From Pseudomonas sp. J452 (lineage in GTDB: Bacteria > Pseudomonadota > Gammaproteobacteria > Pseudomonadales > Pseudomonadaceae): 64,000 nucleotides of DNA. A program made the translations under genes and the position numbers. The notes under the pieces are model-generated. The model did no database searches, was not told where the DNA came from, and saw only the letters and a list, made by a program, of their open reading frames with translations. The stretch spans positions 2,666,001-2,730,000 of the forward strand of contig NZ_CP088294.1 of the NCBI RefSeq assembly GCF_024666525.1, written 5' to 3'. This document shows, piece by piece, positions 16,875-25,989 of this stretch. Position 1 is the stretch's first letter. Each line of letters starts with the position of its first letter.

Positions 16875-18375
16875 GCGCGGCGCGCAGCTGGCGGCGCTTG
16901 CGCAGCCAGCGCAGGCCGGGCAGGGCCAGCATCAGCGCGGCCAGGCCCCACAGCGCCATGCTGATCGGGCTCTGCCAGAGGATCGCCAGGTCGCCGTTGC
17001 TGATCGACAGGGCGCGGCGCAGGTTGGACTCCATCAGCTCGCCAAGGACGAAACCGAGGATCAGCGACGACAGCGGGAAGTCCATCTTGCGCAGCAGGTA
17101 GCCGAACACGCCGAGGCCGATCATCAGCACCAGGTCGAAGGTGGTGCTGTGCACGGCGTAGACGCCGACCAGGCTGATGATGGTGATGGCCGGCACCAGG
17201 ATCCAGGTCGGCACGCTGAGCATGCGGGCGAACAGGCCGACCAGCGGGATGTTCATCACCAGCAGGATGACGTTGCCGATGAACAGCGAGGCGATCAGGC
17301 CCCAGACCACGTCCGGTTGCTGTTCGAACAGCAGCGGGCCGGGGGTGATGTTGTACAGGGTCAGGGCGCCGATCATCACCGCGGTGGTGCCCGAGCCCGG
17401 CACGCCGAGGGTCAGCATGGGGATCAGCGAGCCGCAGGCCGAGGCGTTGTTGGCTGCTTCCGGGGCCGCTACGCCGCGCAGGTCGCCGTCGCCGAAACGG
17501 CCGCTGCTGCCGGCGATGCGCTTCTCGCTCATGTAGGTGATGGCGCTGGCGATGGTCGCCCCGGCGCCCGGCAGCACGCCGATGACGAAGCCGGCCAGGG
17601 AGCTGCGCACGGTGCTCCACCAGGTGAAGGCGAACTCCTTGGCGTTGAACAGCATGCGCCCGCTGGCTTTCACCGCCTGCTGGCCGCTGACGGTGTGTTC
17701 GAGCATCAGCAGCACCTCACTGACGCTGAACAGGCCGATCACCACGATGACGAACTGGATGCCGTCGGACAGGCCGACATTGTCGAAGGTGAAGCGGTAC
17801 ACCCCGGTGGTGGCGTCCACCCCGACCGTGGCCAGGGCCAGGCCGATCAGCGCGGCGAGCAGGGTCTTCAACGGCTTGTCGCCGACCATGCCGCCCAGGC
17901 AGGCGATGGCGAACACCATCAGCACGAAGTACTCGGCCGGGCCGAAGGCCACCGCCCAGCCGGCCAGGATCGGCGCGAACAGCACCACGCCGATGGTGGC
18001 GATGGTGCTGCCGATGAACGAGCTCATGGCCGACAGCGACAGGGCGATGCCGCCCTTGCCCTGGCGCGCCAGCGGGTAGCCGTCGAGGGTGGTCATGATC
18101 GCCGCGGCGTCGCCCGGCACGTTGAGCAGGATGGCGGAGATCCGCCCGCCGTACTCGCAGCCCAGGTAGACGGCGGCCAGCAGGATCAGCGCGGTCTCCG
18201 GCGGCAGGCCGAGGGCGAAGGCCAGCGGCAGCAGGATCGCCACCCCATTGATCGGCCCCAGGCCCGGCAGCAGGCCGACCACGGTGCCGACGAAGGCGCC
18301 GAACAGCGCCACCAGCAGGTTGATCGGGCGGGTGGCCACATCGAAGCCCTGCATCAAGAAATTCAGCGTTTCCAT
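16867..18375 (-). CDS. tctA: Tripartite tricarboxylate transporter, large membrane subunit TctA
   Basis: 502 residues with about 12 membrane segments and TctA signatures: GLLPGLGPINGVAILLP near the N-terminus, GVLPGAGATIASAITY mid-protein, and TLGVPGSGTTAVM. It forms the secondary transporter that takes citrate or other tricarboxylates from TctC across the inner membrane. The start METLNF at 18375 is one base after the tctB stop. An upstream in-frame extension into tctB is not family-like. Confidence 0.95.
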   Translation of the reverse strand: METLNFLMQGFDVATRPINLLVALFGAFVGTVVGLLPGLGPINGVAILLPLAFALGLPPETALILLAAVYLGCEYGGRISAILLNVPGDAAAIMTTLDGYPLARQGKGGIALSLSAMSSFIGSTIATIGVVLFAPILAGWAVAFGPAEYFVLMVFAIACLGGMVGDKPLKTLLAALIGLALATVGVDATTGVYRFTFDNVGLSDGIQFVIVVIGLFSVSEVLLMLEHTVSGQQAVKASGRMLFNAKEFAFTWWSTVRSSLAGFVIGVLPGAGATIASAITYMSEKRIAGSSGRFGDGDLRGVAAPEAANNASACGSLIPMLTLGVPGSGTTAVMIGALTLYNITPGPLLFEQQPDVVWGLIASLFIGNVILLVMNIPLVGLFARMLSVPTWILVPAITIISLVGVYAVHSTTFDLVLMIGLGVFGYLLRKMDFPLSSLILGFVLGELMESNLRRALSISNGDLAILWQSPISMALWGLAALMLALPGLRWLRKRRQLRAAHA

Positions 18376-18376
18376 T

Positions 18377-18823
18377 TCAGCTCTCCACGAAGGCGGCGAA
18401 CAGGCCGAGCGGCAGCGGCACATCCAGCAGGTAATCGAACAGGCCGTAGAGCAGCACGCCCATCAGCAGGCCGCTGATGGCGCTGGGCAGCAGGCGACCA
18501 TTGAACAGCAGGCCGAGGGCGAAACCGGCCAGGGCGGTGCTGAGGACGAAGCCCAGCGGCTCGAACAGCAGGGCATAGGCCAGCAGGGCGCCGACACACA
18601 GGGCGACCTTGCGCGCCAGCACCATGGAGATCGGCAGGCTCGGCTCGCCGCTCGGCTTGCACAGCAGCCACAGTGCGGCGACGGCCATCAGGCTCAGCAG
18701 CAGCAGGGGGTAGGCGCGCGGGCCGACGGGGTCGTAGGAGAAGGGTGCCTGGAAGCCCCAGGCGACCACGGCGAGAAAGGCGCAGGCGAGCAGCCACACC
18801 GCAGCGAACAGGCGGACATACAT
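18377..18823 (-). CDS. tctB: Tripartite tricarboxylate transporter, small membrane subunit TctB
   Basis: A 148-residue protein with four hydrophobic segments (about 5-24, 40-58, 70-100, 110-140), the size and layout of TctB. It pairs with TctA in the inner membrane. It ends one base before the tctA start and lies 141 bases downstream of tctC, a gap filled by a REP pair that may lower expression of the membrane subunits relative to the binding protein. Confidence 0.92.
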   Translation of the reverse strand: MYVRLFAAVWLLACAFLAVVAWGFQAPFSYDPVGPRAYPLLLLSLMAVAALWLLCKPSGEPSLPISMVLARKVALCVGALLAYALLFEPLGFVLSTALAGFALGLLFNGRLLPSAISGLLMGVLLYGLFDYLLDVPLPLGLFAAFVES

Positions 18824-18866
18824 GAGGGTGTCCTCACAGGAATGGGGGAGGTAGTTGCAAGACCCT

Positions 18867-18945
18867 GTAGGAGCCAGCTTGCTGGCGATCCGGGTGCCCT
18901 CGGAGGTTCAGCATGGGCGCCGATCGCCAGCAAGCTGGCTCCTAC
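18867..18945. repeat. REP inverted pair inside the tct operon
   Basis: The same 23-base arms as at 1822-1879 (GTAGGAGCCAGCTTGCTGG...), here at 18867-18889 and 18923-18945, with a 33-base spacer. They lie between tctC and tctB, a position where REP hairpins protect upstream mRNA from 3' exonucleases. Confidence 0.85.
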
Positions 18946-18964
18946 AAAAACCGGCGGGCAGGGC

Positions 18965-19942
18965 TTATTTGGCCAAACCGAACTCGCCGGCCAGCACCTT
19001 GTAGTCCTGCACCTGCTTGAGCACGTAGGCCTGTAGCTCGTCGCCGGTCATGCTCAGTGGGAACAGGTCGCGCTGCTCGCGCAGCTTGGCGAACTCAGGG
19101 CTGGCCAGCAGGGTGTCGAACTGGGTTTTCCACCAGGCGAAGTCGGCATCGCTGACTTGCGGGCCCATGTAGAAACCACGGATCACCGGCCAGGTGATGT
19201 CGTAGCCCTGCTCCTTGGCGGTGGGGATGTTGCTCAGCTTGCCCGGCAGGCGCTGCTCGGAGAGCACGGCGATCACGCGGATCTTGTTCGCCGCCAGCTG
19301 CGGGGTGACTTCGCCGAGGCCGCTGGAGGTCACTTGCACGTGGCCGCCGAGCATCGCGGTGAGGGTCTCGCCACCGCCCTCGAAGGCCACATAGCGCAGT
19401 TGCTGCGGGTCGATGCCGGCGAGGCGGGCGAGCAGCGCGGTCTGCATCCAGTCCTGGCCGCCGATGGTGGCGCCGGCGCCGAAGACGATGCTGCCTGGGT
19501 CCTTCTTCAGCGCCTCGACCAGATCGGTGAGGGTCTGGTAGGGCGAGTCGGCGCGCACGCTGATGGCGCCGTAGTCGGTGCCGATGCCGGCCAGCCAGCG
19601 CACGGCGTTCTCGTCGTAGCGGCCGAACTTGCCTTGGGCCAGGTTGAGCAGGGAGCCGGAAGAGAAGGCGGTGATGGTGCCGGCGTCTTTCGGTCGCTGG
19701 GCGACCACCGCGTTGTAGGCCACCGCGCCGACACCGCCGGGCATGTAGGTGACGCGCATCGGCGCTTCGAGCAGGCCGCCGTCGCGCAGGCCGCTCTGGG
19801 CCAGTTTGCAGGTCAGGTCGAAACCGCCGCCGGGCTTGGCCGGGGCGATGCATTCGGGGCGCTTGGGTTCGGCCAGCAACTGGCTGGACAGCAGCAGGCC
19901 GGAGGCGAGCAGGGCGACACGGGACAGGGCAGTCTTCATCAT
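18965..19942 (-). CDS. tctC: Tricarboxylate-binding periplasmic protein TctC
   Basis: A 325-residue extracytoplasmic receptor of the tripartite tricarboxylate transporter (Bug-like) family. It has a signal peptide of about 24 residues (cleavage after LLA), then CIAPAKPGGGFDLTCKLAQ with the PGGG loop, YMPGGVGAVAYN, and FGAGATIGGQDW. It delivers citrate-type substrates to TctBA. It is first in the operon and divergent from tctDE, which should activate it. GGAG precedes the start; ATGATG offers two adjacent start codons. Confidence 0.94.
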   Translation of the reverse strand: MMKTALSRVALLASGLLLSSQLLAEPKRPECIAPAKPGGGFDLTCKLAQSGLRDGGLLEAPMRVTYMPGGVGAVAYNAVVAQRPKDAGTITAFSSGSLLNLAQGKFGRYDENAVRWLAGIGTDYGAISVRADSPYQTLTDLVEALKKDPGSIVFGAGATIGGQDWMQTALLARLAGIDPQQLRYVAFEGGGETLTAMLGGHVQVTSSGLGEVTPQLAANKIRVIAVLSEQRLPGKLSNIPTAKEQGYDITWPVIRGFYMGPQVSDADFAWWKTQFDTLLASPEFAKLREQRDLFPLSMTGDELQAYVLKQVQDYKVLAGEFGLAK

Positions 19943-20338
19943 CGGGTCTCCAGTGGAGTTTTATTGTGGCTCAGGTGGGGGCGGACCGGCAGTCGACGAC
20001 TGGCGATCAGTGACTCGCTCGCGGTGCGGGCGAAGAAGGGAAGTCGAGGCGGGCCTGGGCGGCGGTGCGGCGCAGGCAGCACGGCGGGCGAGGCGAACGA
20101 ACAGGCGCGGGGGCCTGCAGCAGGGCAGCGTTCATCGGTGGTCTCCATTTGTTGTTCTTGTACGCCGGCACAACCACGCAACCGGCGTTTGCTGGGTGGT
20201 TCTAGCCACCCTGTCGCGATGCTAGGGGGCGAAGCTTTCGCCAGCCTTTCAGGGTGAAAGAAAGTTGCTTAGGCGGTTAAAGCGGCTTTGCGCTGGTTAC
20301 ACTGAGGCCATAAGAACAAGTTCTGGAGTGCCCGAATC
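19943..20338. promoter_or_regulatory. tctC / tctD divergent regulatory region
   Basis: These 396 bases must hold both promoters and the TctD operators; no clear boxes can be named. In P. aeruginosa the porin gene opdH lies between tctD and tctC, but no porin is present here. On the minus strand a 42-codon frame (20135-20007) with a GGAGACC ribosome-binding site like that of tctC is seen. It does not resemble OpdH and may be fortuitous. Confidence 0.4.
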
Positions 20339-21010
20339 GTGCGAATCCTGCTGGTCGAGGACCATCTGCCCCTGGCCGAAAGCGTGGCCCAGGCCCTGCG
20401 CAGCACCGGCTTGACCGTGGATGTGCTGCACGACGGCGTCGCCGCCGAACATGCCCTGGCCAGCGAGGATTACGCCCTGGCGGTGCTCGATGTTGGCCTG
20501 CCGCGGCTGGACGGCTTCGAGGTGCTGGCGCGCGTCCGTGCCCGTGGCAAGGTGTTGCCGGTGTTGATGCTGACCGCCCGTGGCGAGGTCAAGGACCGGG
20601 TGCACGGCCTCAACTTGGGCGCCGACGACTACCTGGCCAAGCCCTTCGAACTGACCGAACTGGAGGCACGGGTCAAGGCCCTGCTGCGGCGCAGCGTGCT
20701 CGGCGGTGAGGCGCAGCAGCGCTGCGGGGCGCTGGTCTATGACCTGGGCACCCGGCGTTTCAGCCTGCACGAGCAACTACTCAACCTGACCTCGCGCGAG
20801 CAGGCGGTGCTGGAGGCGCTGATCGCCCGGCCGGGGCGGGTGATGAGCAAGGAGCAGCTGGCCGACCAGGTGTTCGGCCTGGACGAGGAGGCCAGCGCCG
20901 ACGCCATCGAGATCTACGTGCATCGCCTGCGCAAGAAGCTCGAAGGTGACAGCGTGCGCATCGTTACCTTCCGTGGTCTGGGCTATCTGCTGGAGGCAGT
21001 CGGTGCTTGA
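20339..21010 (+). CDS. tctD: Response regulator TctD (OmpR family)
   Basis: A 223-residue regulator. The receiver domain has the acidic pair EDH at 7-9, phospho-acceptor Asp51 (VLDVGLP), Thr/Ala switch region LTARGE, and Lys101 in AKPFEL. A winged-helix domain follows (about 125-220, VHRLRKKL ... VTFRGLGYLLE). In other bacteria TctD activates tctCBA in response to tricarboxylates. Start GTG 20339. Its stop overlaps the tctE start by 8 bases. Confidence 0.95.
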   Translation: MRILLVEDHLPLAESVAQALRSTGLTVDVLHDGVAAEHALASEDYALAVLDVGLPRLDGFEVLARVRARGKVLPVLMLTARGEVKDRVHGLNLGADDYLAKPFELTELEARVKALLRRSVLGGEAQQRCGALVYDLGTRRFSLHEQLLNLTSREQAVLEALIARPGRVMSKEQLADQVFGLDEEASADAIEIYVHRLRKKLEGDSVRIVTFRGLGYLLEAVGA

Positions 21011-22400
21011 AAAGCCTGCCGGCAGCCTGCGCGGTCGGCTGCTGCGGCGCCTCGCCGCGCTGCTGGCCATCCCGCTGCTGATCGGCAGCCTGAGCGCCTA
21101 CTGGAACGGCCGCGAGGCGGCGGACGCAGCTTACGACCGCACCCTGCTGGCCTCGGCGCGGGCCATCGCCGATGGCCTGTACACCGAAGAGGGGCTGTTG
21201 CGCGCCGACGTGCCCTACGTGGCGCTGGATGTGTTCGCCTACGACAGCGAGGGGCGCATCTTCTATCAGGTCAGCGACCTGCAGGGACGCCTGGTTTCGG
21301 GCTACGACGCCCTGCCGGCGCCGCCGCCCGGAACCAAACGCACCGACGATTATCCGGCCCTGGCGCGTTTTTACGACGGTGAGTTCGATGGCGTCGGCGT
21401 GCGCGTGGTCAGCCTGCTGCAGCCGGTCAGCGAACCGGAGATGAACGGCATGGCGGAAATCCGCGTGGCCGAGACCGAAGGCGCGCGCGAGCGTATGGCC
21501 CGTGGTCTGCTGCTCGATACCCTGTGGCGCATGGGCCTGCTGGCGTTGATCACCCTGGGCCTGGTGTGGCTGGCGGTAAGCGCCGCCTTGCGTCCGCTGG
21601 AGCGTCTGCGCAGCGCGGTGGAGGAGCGTCAGCCGGACGATCTGCGGCCGCTGCCACTGGTCGAGGCGCAGGATGAATTGCGTCCGCTGGTGGCCGCTCT
21701 CAATCACTTCACCGAACGCCTGCGCGTGCAGTTCGAGCGCCAGGCGCAGTTTATCGCCGACGCTTCCCATGAGCTGCGCACGCCGCTGGCGGCGCTCAAG
21801 GCGCGCATCGAGTTGGGCCTGCGCGAGCGCGAGCCGCAGCTGTGGTACAGCACCCTGGAAAAGGCCGCGCAGAGCACAGACCGCCTTACTCACCTGGCCA
21901 ACCAGCTGCTCTCCCTGGCGCGCATCGAGCGCGGTGCGCGGGCCATCGCCGAGGGTGGTGCCGAACAGGTCGATCTCGGCCTGCTGGTGCGCGAACTGGC
22001 CATGGCCCTGGCGCCGTTGGCGCACCAGCGCGGTATCGCCCTGGCCCTGGAGGCCGAGGAGGGCGTGTGCATCCAGGGTGAACCGACTCTGCTCAACGAA
22101 CTGGTCTACAACCTGGTGGACAATGCCCTGGCCCATACCCCGGCGGGCGGCAATGTGATCCTGCGGGTGCTGGCGCCGGCGCTGCTGGAGGTCGAGGACG
22201 ACGGTCCGGGGATTCCGCCGCAGGAGCGGGAGAAGGTCTTCGAGCGCTTCTACCGGCGCAACCCACAGGTCGGCGGTGCCGGGCTGGGGCTGGCGATCGT
22301 CGGCGAGATCTGTCGCGCCCATCTGGCGCAGATCAGCCTGCATGAAGGAGCGAGCGGTGGCTTGCGGGTGCGCGTGAGTTTTCCGCCGCAGCCGCTGTGA
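21003..22400 (+). CDS. tctE: Sensor histidine kinase TctE
   Basis: 465 residues: TM1 (about 14-32), a 2CSK-type periplasmic sensor domain (about 35-165), TM2 (about 175-195), HAMP, HisKA with FIADASHELRTPL, and HATPase with NLVDNALAHT, DDGPGIP and GAGLGLAIV. It senses tricarboxylates in the periplasm and phosphorylates TctD. Start GTG 21003 overlaps tctD. The stop directly abuts the stop of the convergent binding-protein gene, leaving no intergenic base. Confidence 0.95.
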   Translation: MLEKPAGSLRGRLLRRLAALLAIPLLIGSLSAYWNGREAADAAYDRTLLASARAIADGLYTEEGLLRADVPYVALDVFAYDSEGRIFYQVSDLQGRLVSGYDALPAPPPGTKRTDDYPALARFYDGEFDGVGVRVVSLLQPVSEPEMNGMAEIRVAETEGARERMARGLLLDTLWRMGLLALITLGLVWLAVSAALRPLERLRSAVEERQPDDLRPLPLVEAQDELRPLVAALNHFTERLRVQFERQAQFIADASHELRTPLAALKARIELGLREREPQLWYSTLEKAAQSTDRLTHLANQLLSLARIERGARAIAEGGAEQVDLGLLVRELAMALAPLAHQRGIALALEAEEGVCIQGEPTLLNELVYNLVDNALAHTPAGGNVILRVLAPALLEVEDDGPGIPPQEREKVFERFYRRNPQVGGAGLGLAIVGEICRAHLAQISLHEGASGGLRVRVSFPPQPL

Positions 22401-23156
22401 TCAGTGGCTCAGGCTCAGCGGCTGCTGGATTTCCAGCAGGTACTGGGAAACCTTGCCGCTGTCGCGCAGTTGCTGCAAGCCCTGGTTGAAGCGCTGCAAC
22501 ATGGCCTCGTTGCCGGCCACCTTGCGGGACAGTAGCAGGTGCAGGCTGTCGCTGCGCAGCGGCAGTGGATGAAAGCTCAGCTGGCGGCGTTCGGCGCTGT
22601 TGAACTTGCTGTGCAGCAAATCGAAGGCCACCACCTTGTCCATCGGAAAGGCATCCAGGCGTCCAGCCAGCACCATGCGCAGGCCCTGTTCCTCGCTACT
22701 CAGGCGCTTGACCTGTAGTTGGCCGCTGCTTTCCGCTTGCTGGAAGGCCTGGCCGTAGTCGTAGTCGATGGCGCCACCGAGTCGTTTGCCGTGCAGATCG
22801 CCGACCTGTTGCCAGTCGAAGGCCTGATCCTTGCGGTGGAACAGGTAGTAGCCGCTGTCCACCACCGGGTCGCTGATGAAAAAGGCCTGCTCGCGCTCCG
22901 GGCTGCGCAGCCATACCGCTGCGCCATCGCTCTTGCCCTTTTCGGCGCTGCGTAGGGCGCGCGCCCAGGGATAGAATTCCCACTGCACCTGCACGCCCTG
23001 CAGGGCAAAGGCTTCTTCGACGATGCGCGAGGCGACGCCGTGATGGGGCAGTTTTTCACCCAGATAAGGGCTCCATTCGCCGTTGGTCAGGCGGATGGTT
23101 TCAGCCTGCAGGTGACAGCCAAAAACCAGGGCAAACAGCAGTAGCAACAGACGCAT
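22401..23156 (-). CDS. Solitary periplasmic solute-binding protein (SBP_bac_3-like), paralogue 1
   Basis: 251 residues with a signal peptide of about 18 (LVFGCHLQA then ETIRL). The typical beginning is LTNGEWSPYLGEKLPHHGVASRIVEEAF, with WEFYPWARAL following, as in amino-acid-type binding proteins of family 3. No permease or ATPase is near, so it may be a sensor-type or orphan receptor. Start at 23156 follows GGAGGG. It is one of four such genes in this window (also 38296, the broken 47991 and 57332). Confidence 0.82.
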   Translation of the reverse strand: MRLLLLLFALVFGCHLQAETIRLTNGEWSPYLGEKLPHHGVASRIVEEAFALQGVQVQWEFYPWARALRSAEKGKSDGAAVWLRSPEREQAFFISDPVVDSGYYLFHRKDQAFDWQQVGDLHGKRLGGAIDYDYGQAFQQAESSGQLQVKRLSSEEQGLRMVLAGRLDAFPMDKVVAFDLLHSKFNSAERRQLSFHPLPLRSDSLHLLLSRKVAGNEAMLQRFNQGLQQLRDSGKVSQYLLEIQQPLSLSH

Positions 23157-23295
23157 CGGGCCCTCCTTTCCCTGAGCTGAGCGAAACAGAGGCCACTCCA
23201 GTCGGCCTTTGCGGCGGCAAGCCGCTGCCCTGCCGCAAAGGCGGCAGGGCATGTTCATAGCTTAGAAGGGGTTGGCCGATACGTCTTGCAGTGTA

Positions 23296-24132
23296 TTACT
23301 GCAGCATGCTGGTGGCGGCTTCCATGGCCGCGGAAAGGTCTTCGTCGGCCTGCATGTCGACGCTCGGGTCGAGGCCGAGCTTGGCGAAGGCGGGGATCTT
23401 GCTCCAGTCCAGCTGGGTGTAGGGGTGCTCGCTGCCCAGGTAGCTCTGCAGGGTGGCGACCTGGACGATGTCGACGTAATCGACCTTCGGCGAGTTGCGG
23501 GTGAAGTCCAGGTGCTGGCCGGGCACCATGGCAATCGGCTCGGGGAATTCCCAGGCGCGCAGGATTCTGTCGCCGATGATCGGGTGGATCTTCTCGATCA
23601 CGTGGTTGAGGCTGATGGAGTCGGCCAGCAGCTCGTTGTGTTCCTCGGCGTAGGTCAGGATCGGCAGGATGCCGATCTGGTGGACCAGGCCGGCGAGGGT
23701 CGCCTGGTCGGGCAGCAGGCGCGTGTAGTGTTTGCACAGAACGTGGCAGATGCCGGCGATTTCCGTGCTTTTGTTCCACACTTCACGCATTTTGCGGTCG
23801 ACCACGTCGGAGGTGGCCTGGAACATCTGCTCCATGGCCAGACCGGTGGCCAGGTTGCAGGTGTAGTTGATGCCAAGGCGGCTGACGGCCATCTGCAGGT
23901 CGGTGATTTCCTTGCTGGTACGCAGCAGCGGGCTGTTCACCACCTTGATGATGCGTGCGGTGAGGGCGGCGTCGTTGCCGATCACCTTGCTCAGGGCCGG
24001 GATGCTGATATTCGGGTCTTCGGCTGCCTCGCGAACGCGCAAGGCCACTTCGGGCAAGGTCGGCAGTACCAGTTCATCGTTTTCGATGGCCTGGATCAGT
24101 TCCTGTTGGACTTTCTCGGCAAGCTTGCTCAT
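23296..24132 (-). CDS. HDOD-domain signalling protein
   Basis: 278 residues built around an HDOD domain (about 20-215): LPTLPEVALRVREA, the VIGNDAALTARIIKVVNSPL segment, and GLVHQIGILPIL. HDOD proteins resemble HD phosphohydrolases without a complete catalytic set and act as scaffolds in signalling or stress responses. In P. aeruginosa the same gene lies between the tct locus and ygfZ, as here. The biochemical role is unknown. It is cytosolic. Confidence 0.9.
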   Translation of the reverse strand: MSKLAEKVQQELIQAIENDELVLPTLPEVALRVREAAEDPNISIPALSKVIGNDAALTARIIKVVNSPLLRTSKEITDLQMAVSRLGINYTCNLATGLAMEQMFQATSDVVDRKMREVWNKSTEIAGICHVLCKHYTRLLPDQATLAGLVHQIGILPILTYAEEHNELLADSISLNHVIEKIHPIIGDRILRAWEFPEPIAMVPGQHLDFTRNSPKVDYVDIVQVATLQSYLGSEHPYTQLDWSKIPAFAKLGLDPSVDMQADEDLSAAMEAATSMLQ

Positions 24133-24240
24133 CTCGGCTCTCGGATCACTCGACCGCCTCAGTGTAGTGCGGTGTCGCTTGTTGGTCAGGGTTATGCCGG
24201 TTGTAACCTGTTTGTCCCGGCGTCTGCATCAGTTTTCTGC

Positions 24241-25179
24241 TTAGCGCTGGATTTCTCGGTCGCTGTCCAGTTCGTAGGGCAGTTCCAGCAGGCGCAGCAA
24301 GGGGCCAGCGAGGCTGTCGAGGTGGATGCGACCATCGTTGGCGGCATCTTCCTGCAGTACGGCCAGCACTTCGCTGCCGCTCTCTGTCTGCGCGGCCAGC
24401 ACGATTTCGCCGACGCTGGAGCCATGTACCGGCGAAAACAGCGCGGCGCCCACCGCCGGTGGCGCTGCATCCAGGCTCAGGCGATAGAGACGCCGCTTGA
24501 GCTTGCCGAGGTACTGCATGCGCGCGACGATTTCCTGGCCGGTGTAGCAGCCTTTCTTGAAACTCACGCCGCCCAGGGCCTGCAGGTTGATCATCTGCGG
24601 GATGAGCTGTTCGCGGGTTGCACCGAAGACCTGGCCGATACCGGCGCGGATCTGGCCCAGTAGCCAGTCGTTCAGTGGCGCTTCGCGCAGCTGTGCGGCC
24701 AGGCGCTTGTGCAGGGTTTCGGCTTCGCTGACCGGGGCCCAGAGTTCGGCGCGGCCATCGCTCAGACGCACGGCCAGCAGGCCATTGTGGCGCGCCACCG
24801 TGTTCGCTGTTTGCGGCAGATCCAGGCCGAGGCTGACCAGTGCGCCGTCAGCGCCGCTGAGGCCGTAGCGTACCCAGGTGGCGGATTCGTCGCTGAGGGT
24901 GGATTTGGAGAACGCCGCGTACTTCTTCAGTTCGGCGAGCTGGGCGTCGAGCAGTTCGCTGGCCATCGCCAGCAGGTAGCCGTCGCCTTCGCCGAGAATG
25001 CGGAAGCTCGATAGCATGCGGCCCTTGGGCGTGCAGCGAGCGCCGAGGCTGCTGGTGTGCGGGTCGAGGTAGTTGAGGTTGCAGGTGACCTGGCCCTGGA
25101 GAAATTTGCTGGCGTCTACGCCGCGCACGGCGAGCAGGGCTTCATGGGTCAGGGTGCAGAAGAAAGCTGAGTCGGCCAT
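24241..25179 (-). CDS. ygfZ: tRNA-modifying/iron-sulfur cluster assembly protein YgfZ
   Basis: A 312-residue folate-binding GcvT-like protein that supports maturation and repair of certain Fe-S enzymes such as MiaB. The signature KGCYTGQEIVAR is present, with the essential cysteine, preceded by PQMINLQALGGVSF. Length fits the family. It is divergent from sdhE across 119 bases, as in many gammaproteobacteria. Confidence 0.94.
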   Translation of the reverse strand: MADSAFFCTLTHEALLAVRGVDASKFLQGQVTCNLNYLDPHTSSLGARCTPKGRMLSSFRILGEGDGYLLAMASELLDAQLAELKKYAAFSKSTLSDESATWVRYGLSGADGALVSLGLDLPQTANTVARHNGLLAVRLSDGRAELWAPVSEAETLHKRLAAQLREAPLNDWLLGQIRAGIGQVFGATREQLIPQMINLQALGGVSFKKGCYTGQEIVARMQYLGKLKRRLYRLSLDAAPPAVGAALFSPVHGSSVGEIVLAAQTESGSEVLAVLQEDAANDGRIHLDSLAGPLLRLLELPYELDSDREIQR

Positions 25180-25298
25180 TGGCTGTCGCAGTAAGGAAAG
25201 TCCGGGGCGTCATCATAGAGCCCGCCCGGCGGCTTGTCAGCGGGTGCTGAGTGAGGCGTCGCTCGCTATACTGCGCACCTTCTCACAGGAGCCGCTGT

Positions 25299-25553
25299 AT
25301 GGCCGATTCTACTGAACTGAACCGACTCTTCTGGCACAGCCGTCGCGGCATGCTGGAACTGGATGTACTGCTGGTGCCCTTCGTCAAGGAGGTGTACGCG
25401 ACGCTGGATGCCGATGATCAGGCGCGCTATCGCAAACTGCTGGAGTGCGAGGATCAGGACATGTTCGGCTGGTTCATGCAGCGCGACGAGCCGGAAGACG
25501 CCGATCTGCGGCGCATGGTTCGCATGATCCTGGATCGTGTCCAACCCAAGTAA
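25299..25553 (+). CDS. sdhE: FAD assembly factor SdhE (YgfY)
   Basis: An 84-residue helical protein that promotes covalent flavinylation of succinate dehydrogenase SdhA. The hallmark RGMLELD motif is at about 16-22, followed by the [12 protein letters not shown] segment. CAGGAG precedes the start. Its 3' end overlaps the next gene by 17 bases. nadB, whose product is another flavoprotein of the same superfamily, is close by. Confidence 0.94.
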   Translation: MADSTELNRLFWHSRRGMLELDVLLVPFVKEVYATLDADDQARYRKLLECEDQDMFGWFMQRDEPEDADLRRMVRMILDRVQPK

Positions 25554-25989
25554 CGGCTTTGAATGCCACTGGCAGGCCTCGCGCCTGCTGCTGGCGGCCT
25601 ATGTGCTGGCGCAATGCCTGGCATGGGTGACGCTGTTGCTGCTCGATGTGCCGTTCTGGCTGCTTTGTCTCGGTGTTCTGGTTTGCCTGGCGCATGCGGC
25701 GTGGGTGCTGCCGCGTCAGGTGCTGCTCAGCCACGCCCAGGCGTTCACCGGTTTGCGCCGGGACGAGGATGGCTGGCAGCTATGGAGCAAGGAGCAGGGC
25801 TGGCAGGCGGTGCAGTTGCGCCCGGATAGCCTGGCTCTGCCGCTGGTAGTGATCCTGCGCTTTCGCCTGGCTGGTGAACGGCGCGTGCGCGGCTTGTGTA
25901 TTGCGCGTGACGGGCTGACCCGCAAGGCACATCGGCGCCTGCGGGTGCGGCTGAAGTTCAGTCGACGAAGGTGGGCGGCGCCAGAATAG
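25537..25989 (+). CDS. ygfX: YgfX (CptA-like) membrane protein
   Basis: 150 residues with two adjacent hydrophobic helices (about 17-58) and a C-terminal soluble beta-rich part ([27 protein letters not shown]), the layout of YgfX, partner gene of sdhE in enterobacteria. The E. coli member has been described as a toxin-like factor (CptA) acting on the cytoskeleton; whether this one does so is unknown. Start GTG 25537 overlaps sdhE; the end overlaps convergent nadB by 32 bases. Confidence 0.8.
   Translation: MSNPSNGFECHWQASRLLLAAYVLAQCLAWVTLLLLDVPFWLLCLGVLVCLAHAAWVLPRQVLLSHAQAFTGLRRDEDGWQLWSKEQGWQAVQLRPDSLALPLVVILRFRLAGERRVRGLCIARDGLTRKAHRRLRVRLKFSRRRWAAPE

Noticed and set aside
16546..18477. 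643-codon plus-strand frame opposite tctA and the AbrB-type gene
   Set aside because: Shadow frame: low-complexity composition and clear TctA and AbrB proteins on the other strand.
20007..20135. Possible 42-codon leader peptide on the minus strand upstream of tctC
   Set aside because: Good ribosome-binding-site context but a proline/arginine-rich sequence with no similarity I recognise; kept only as a remark under the tct finding.
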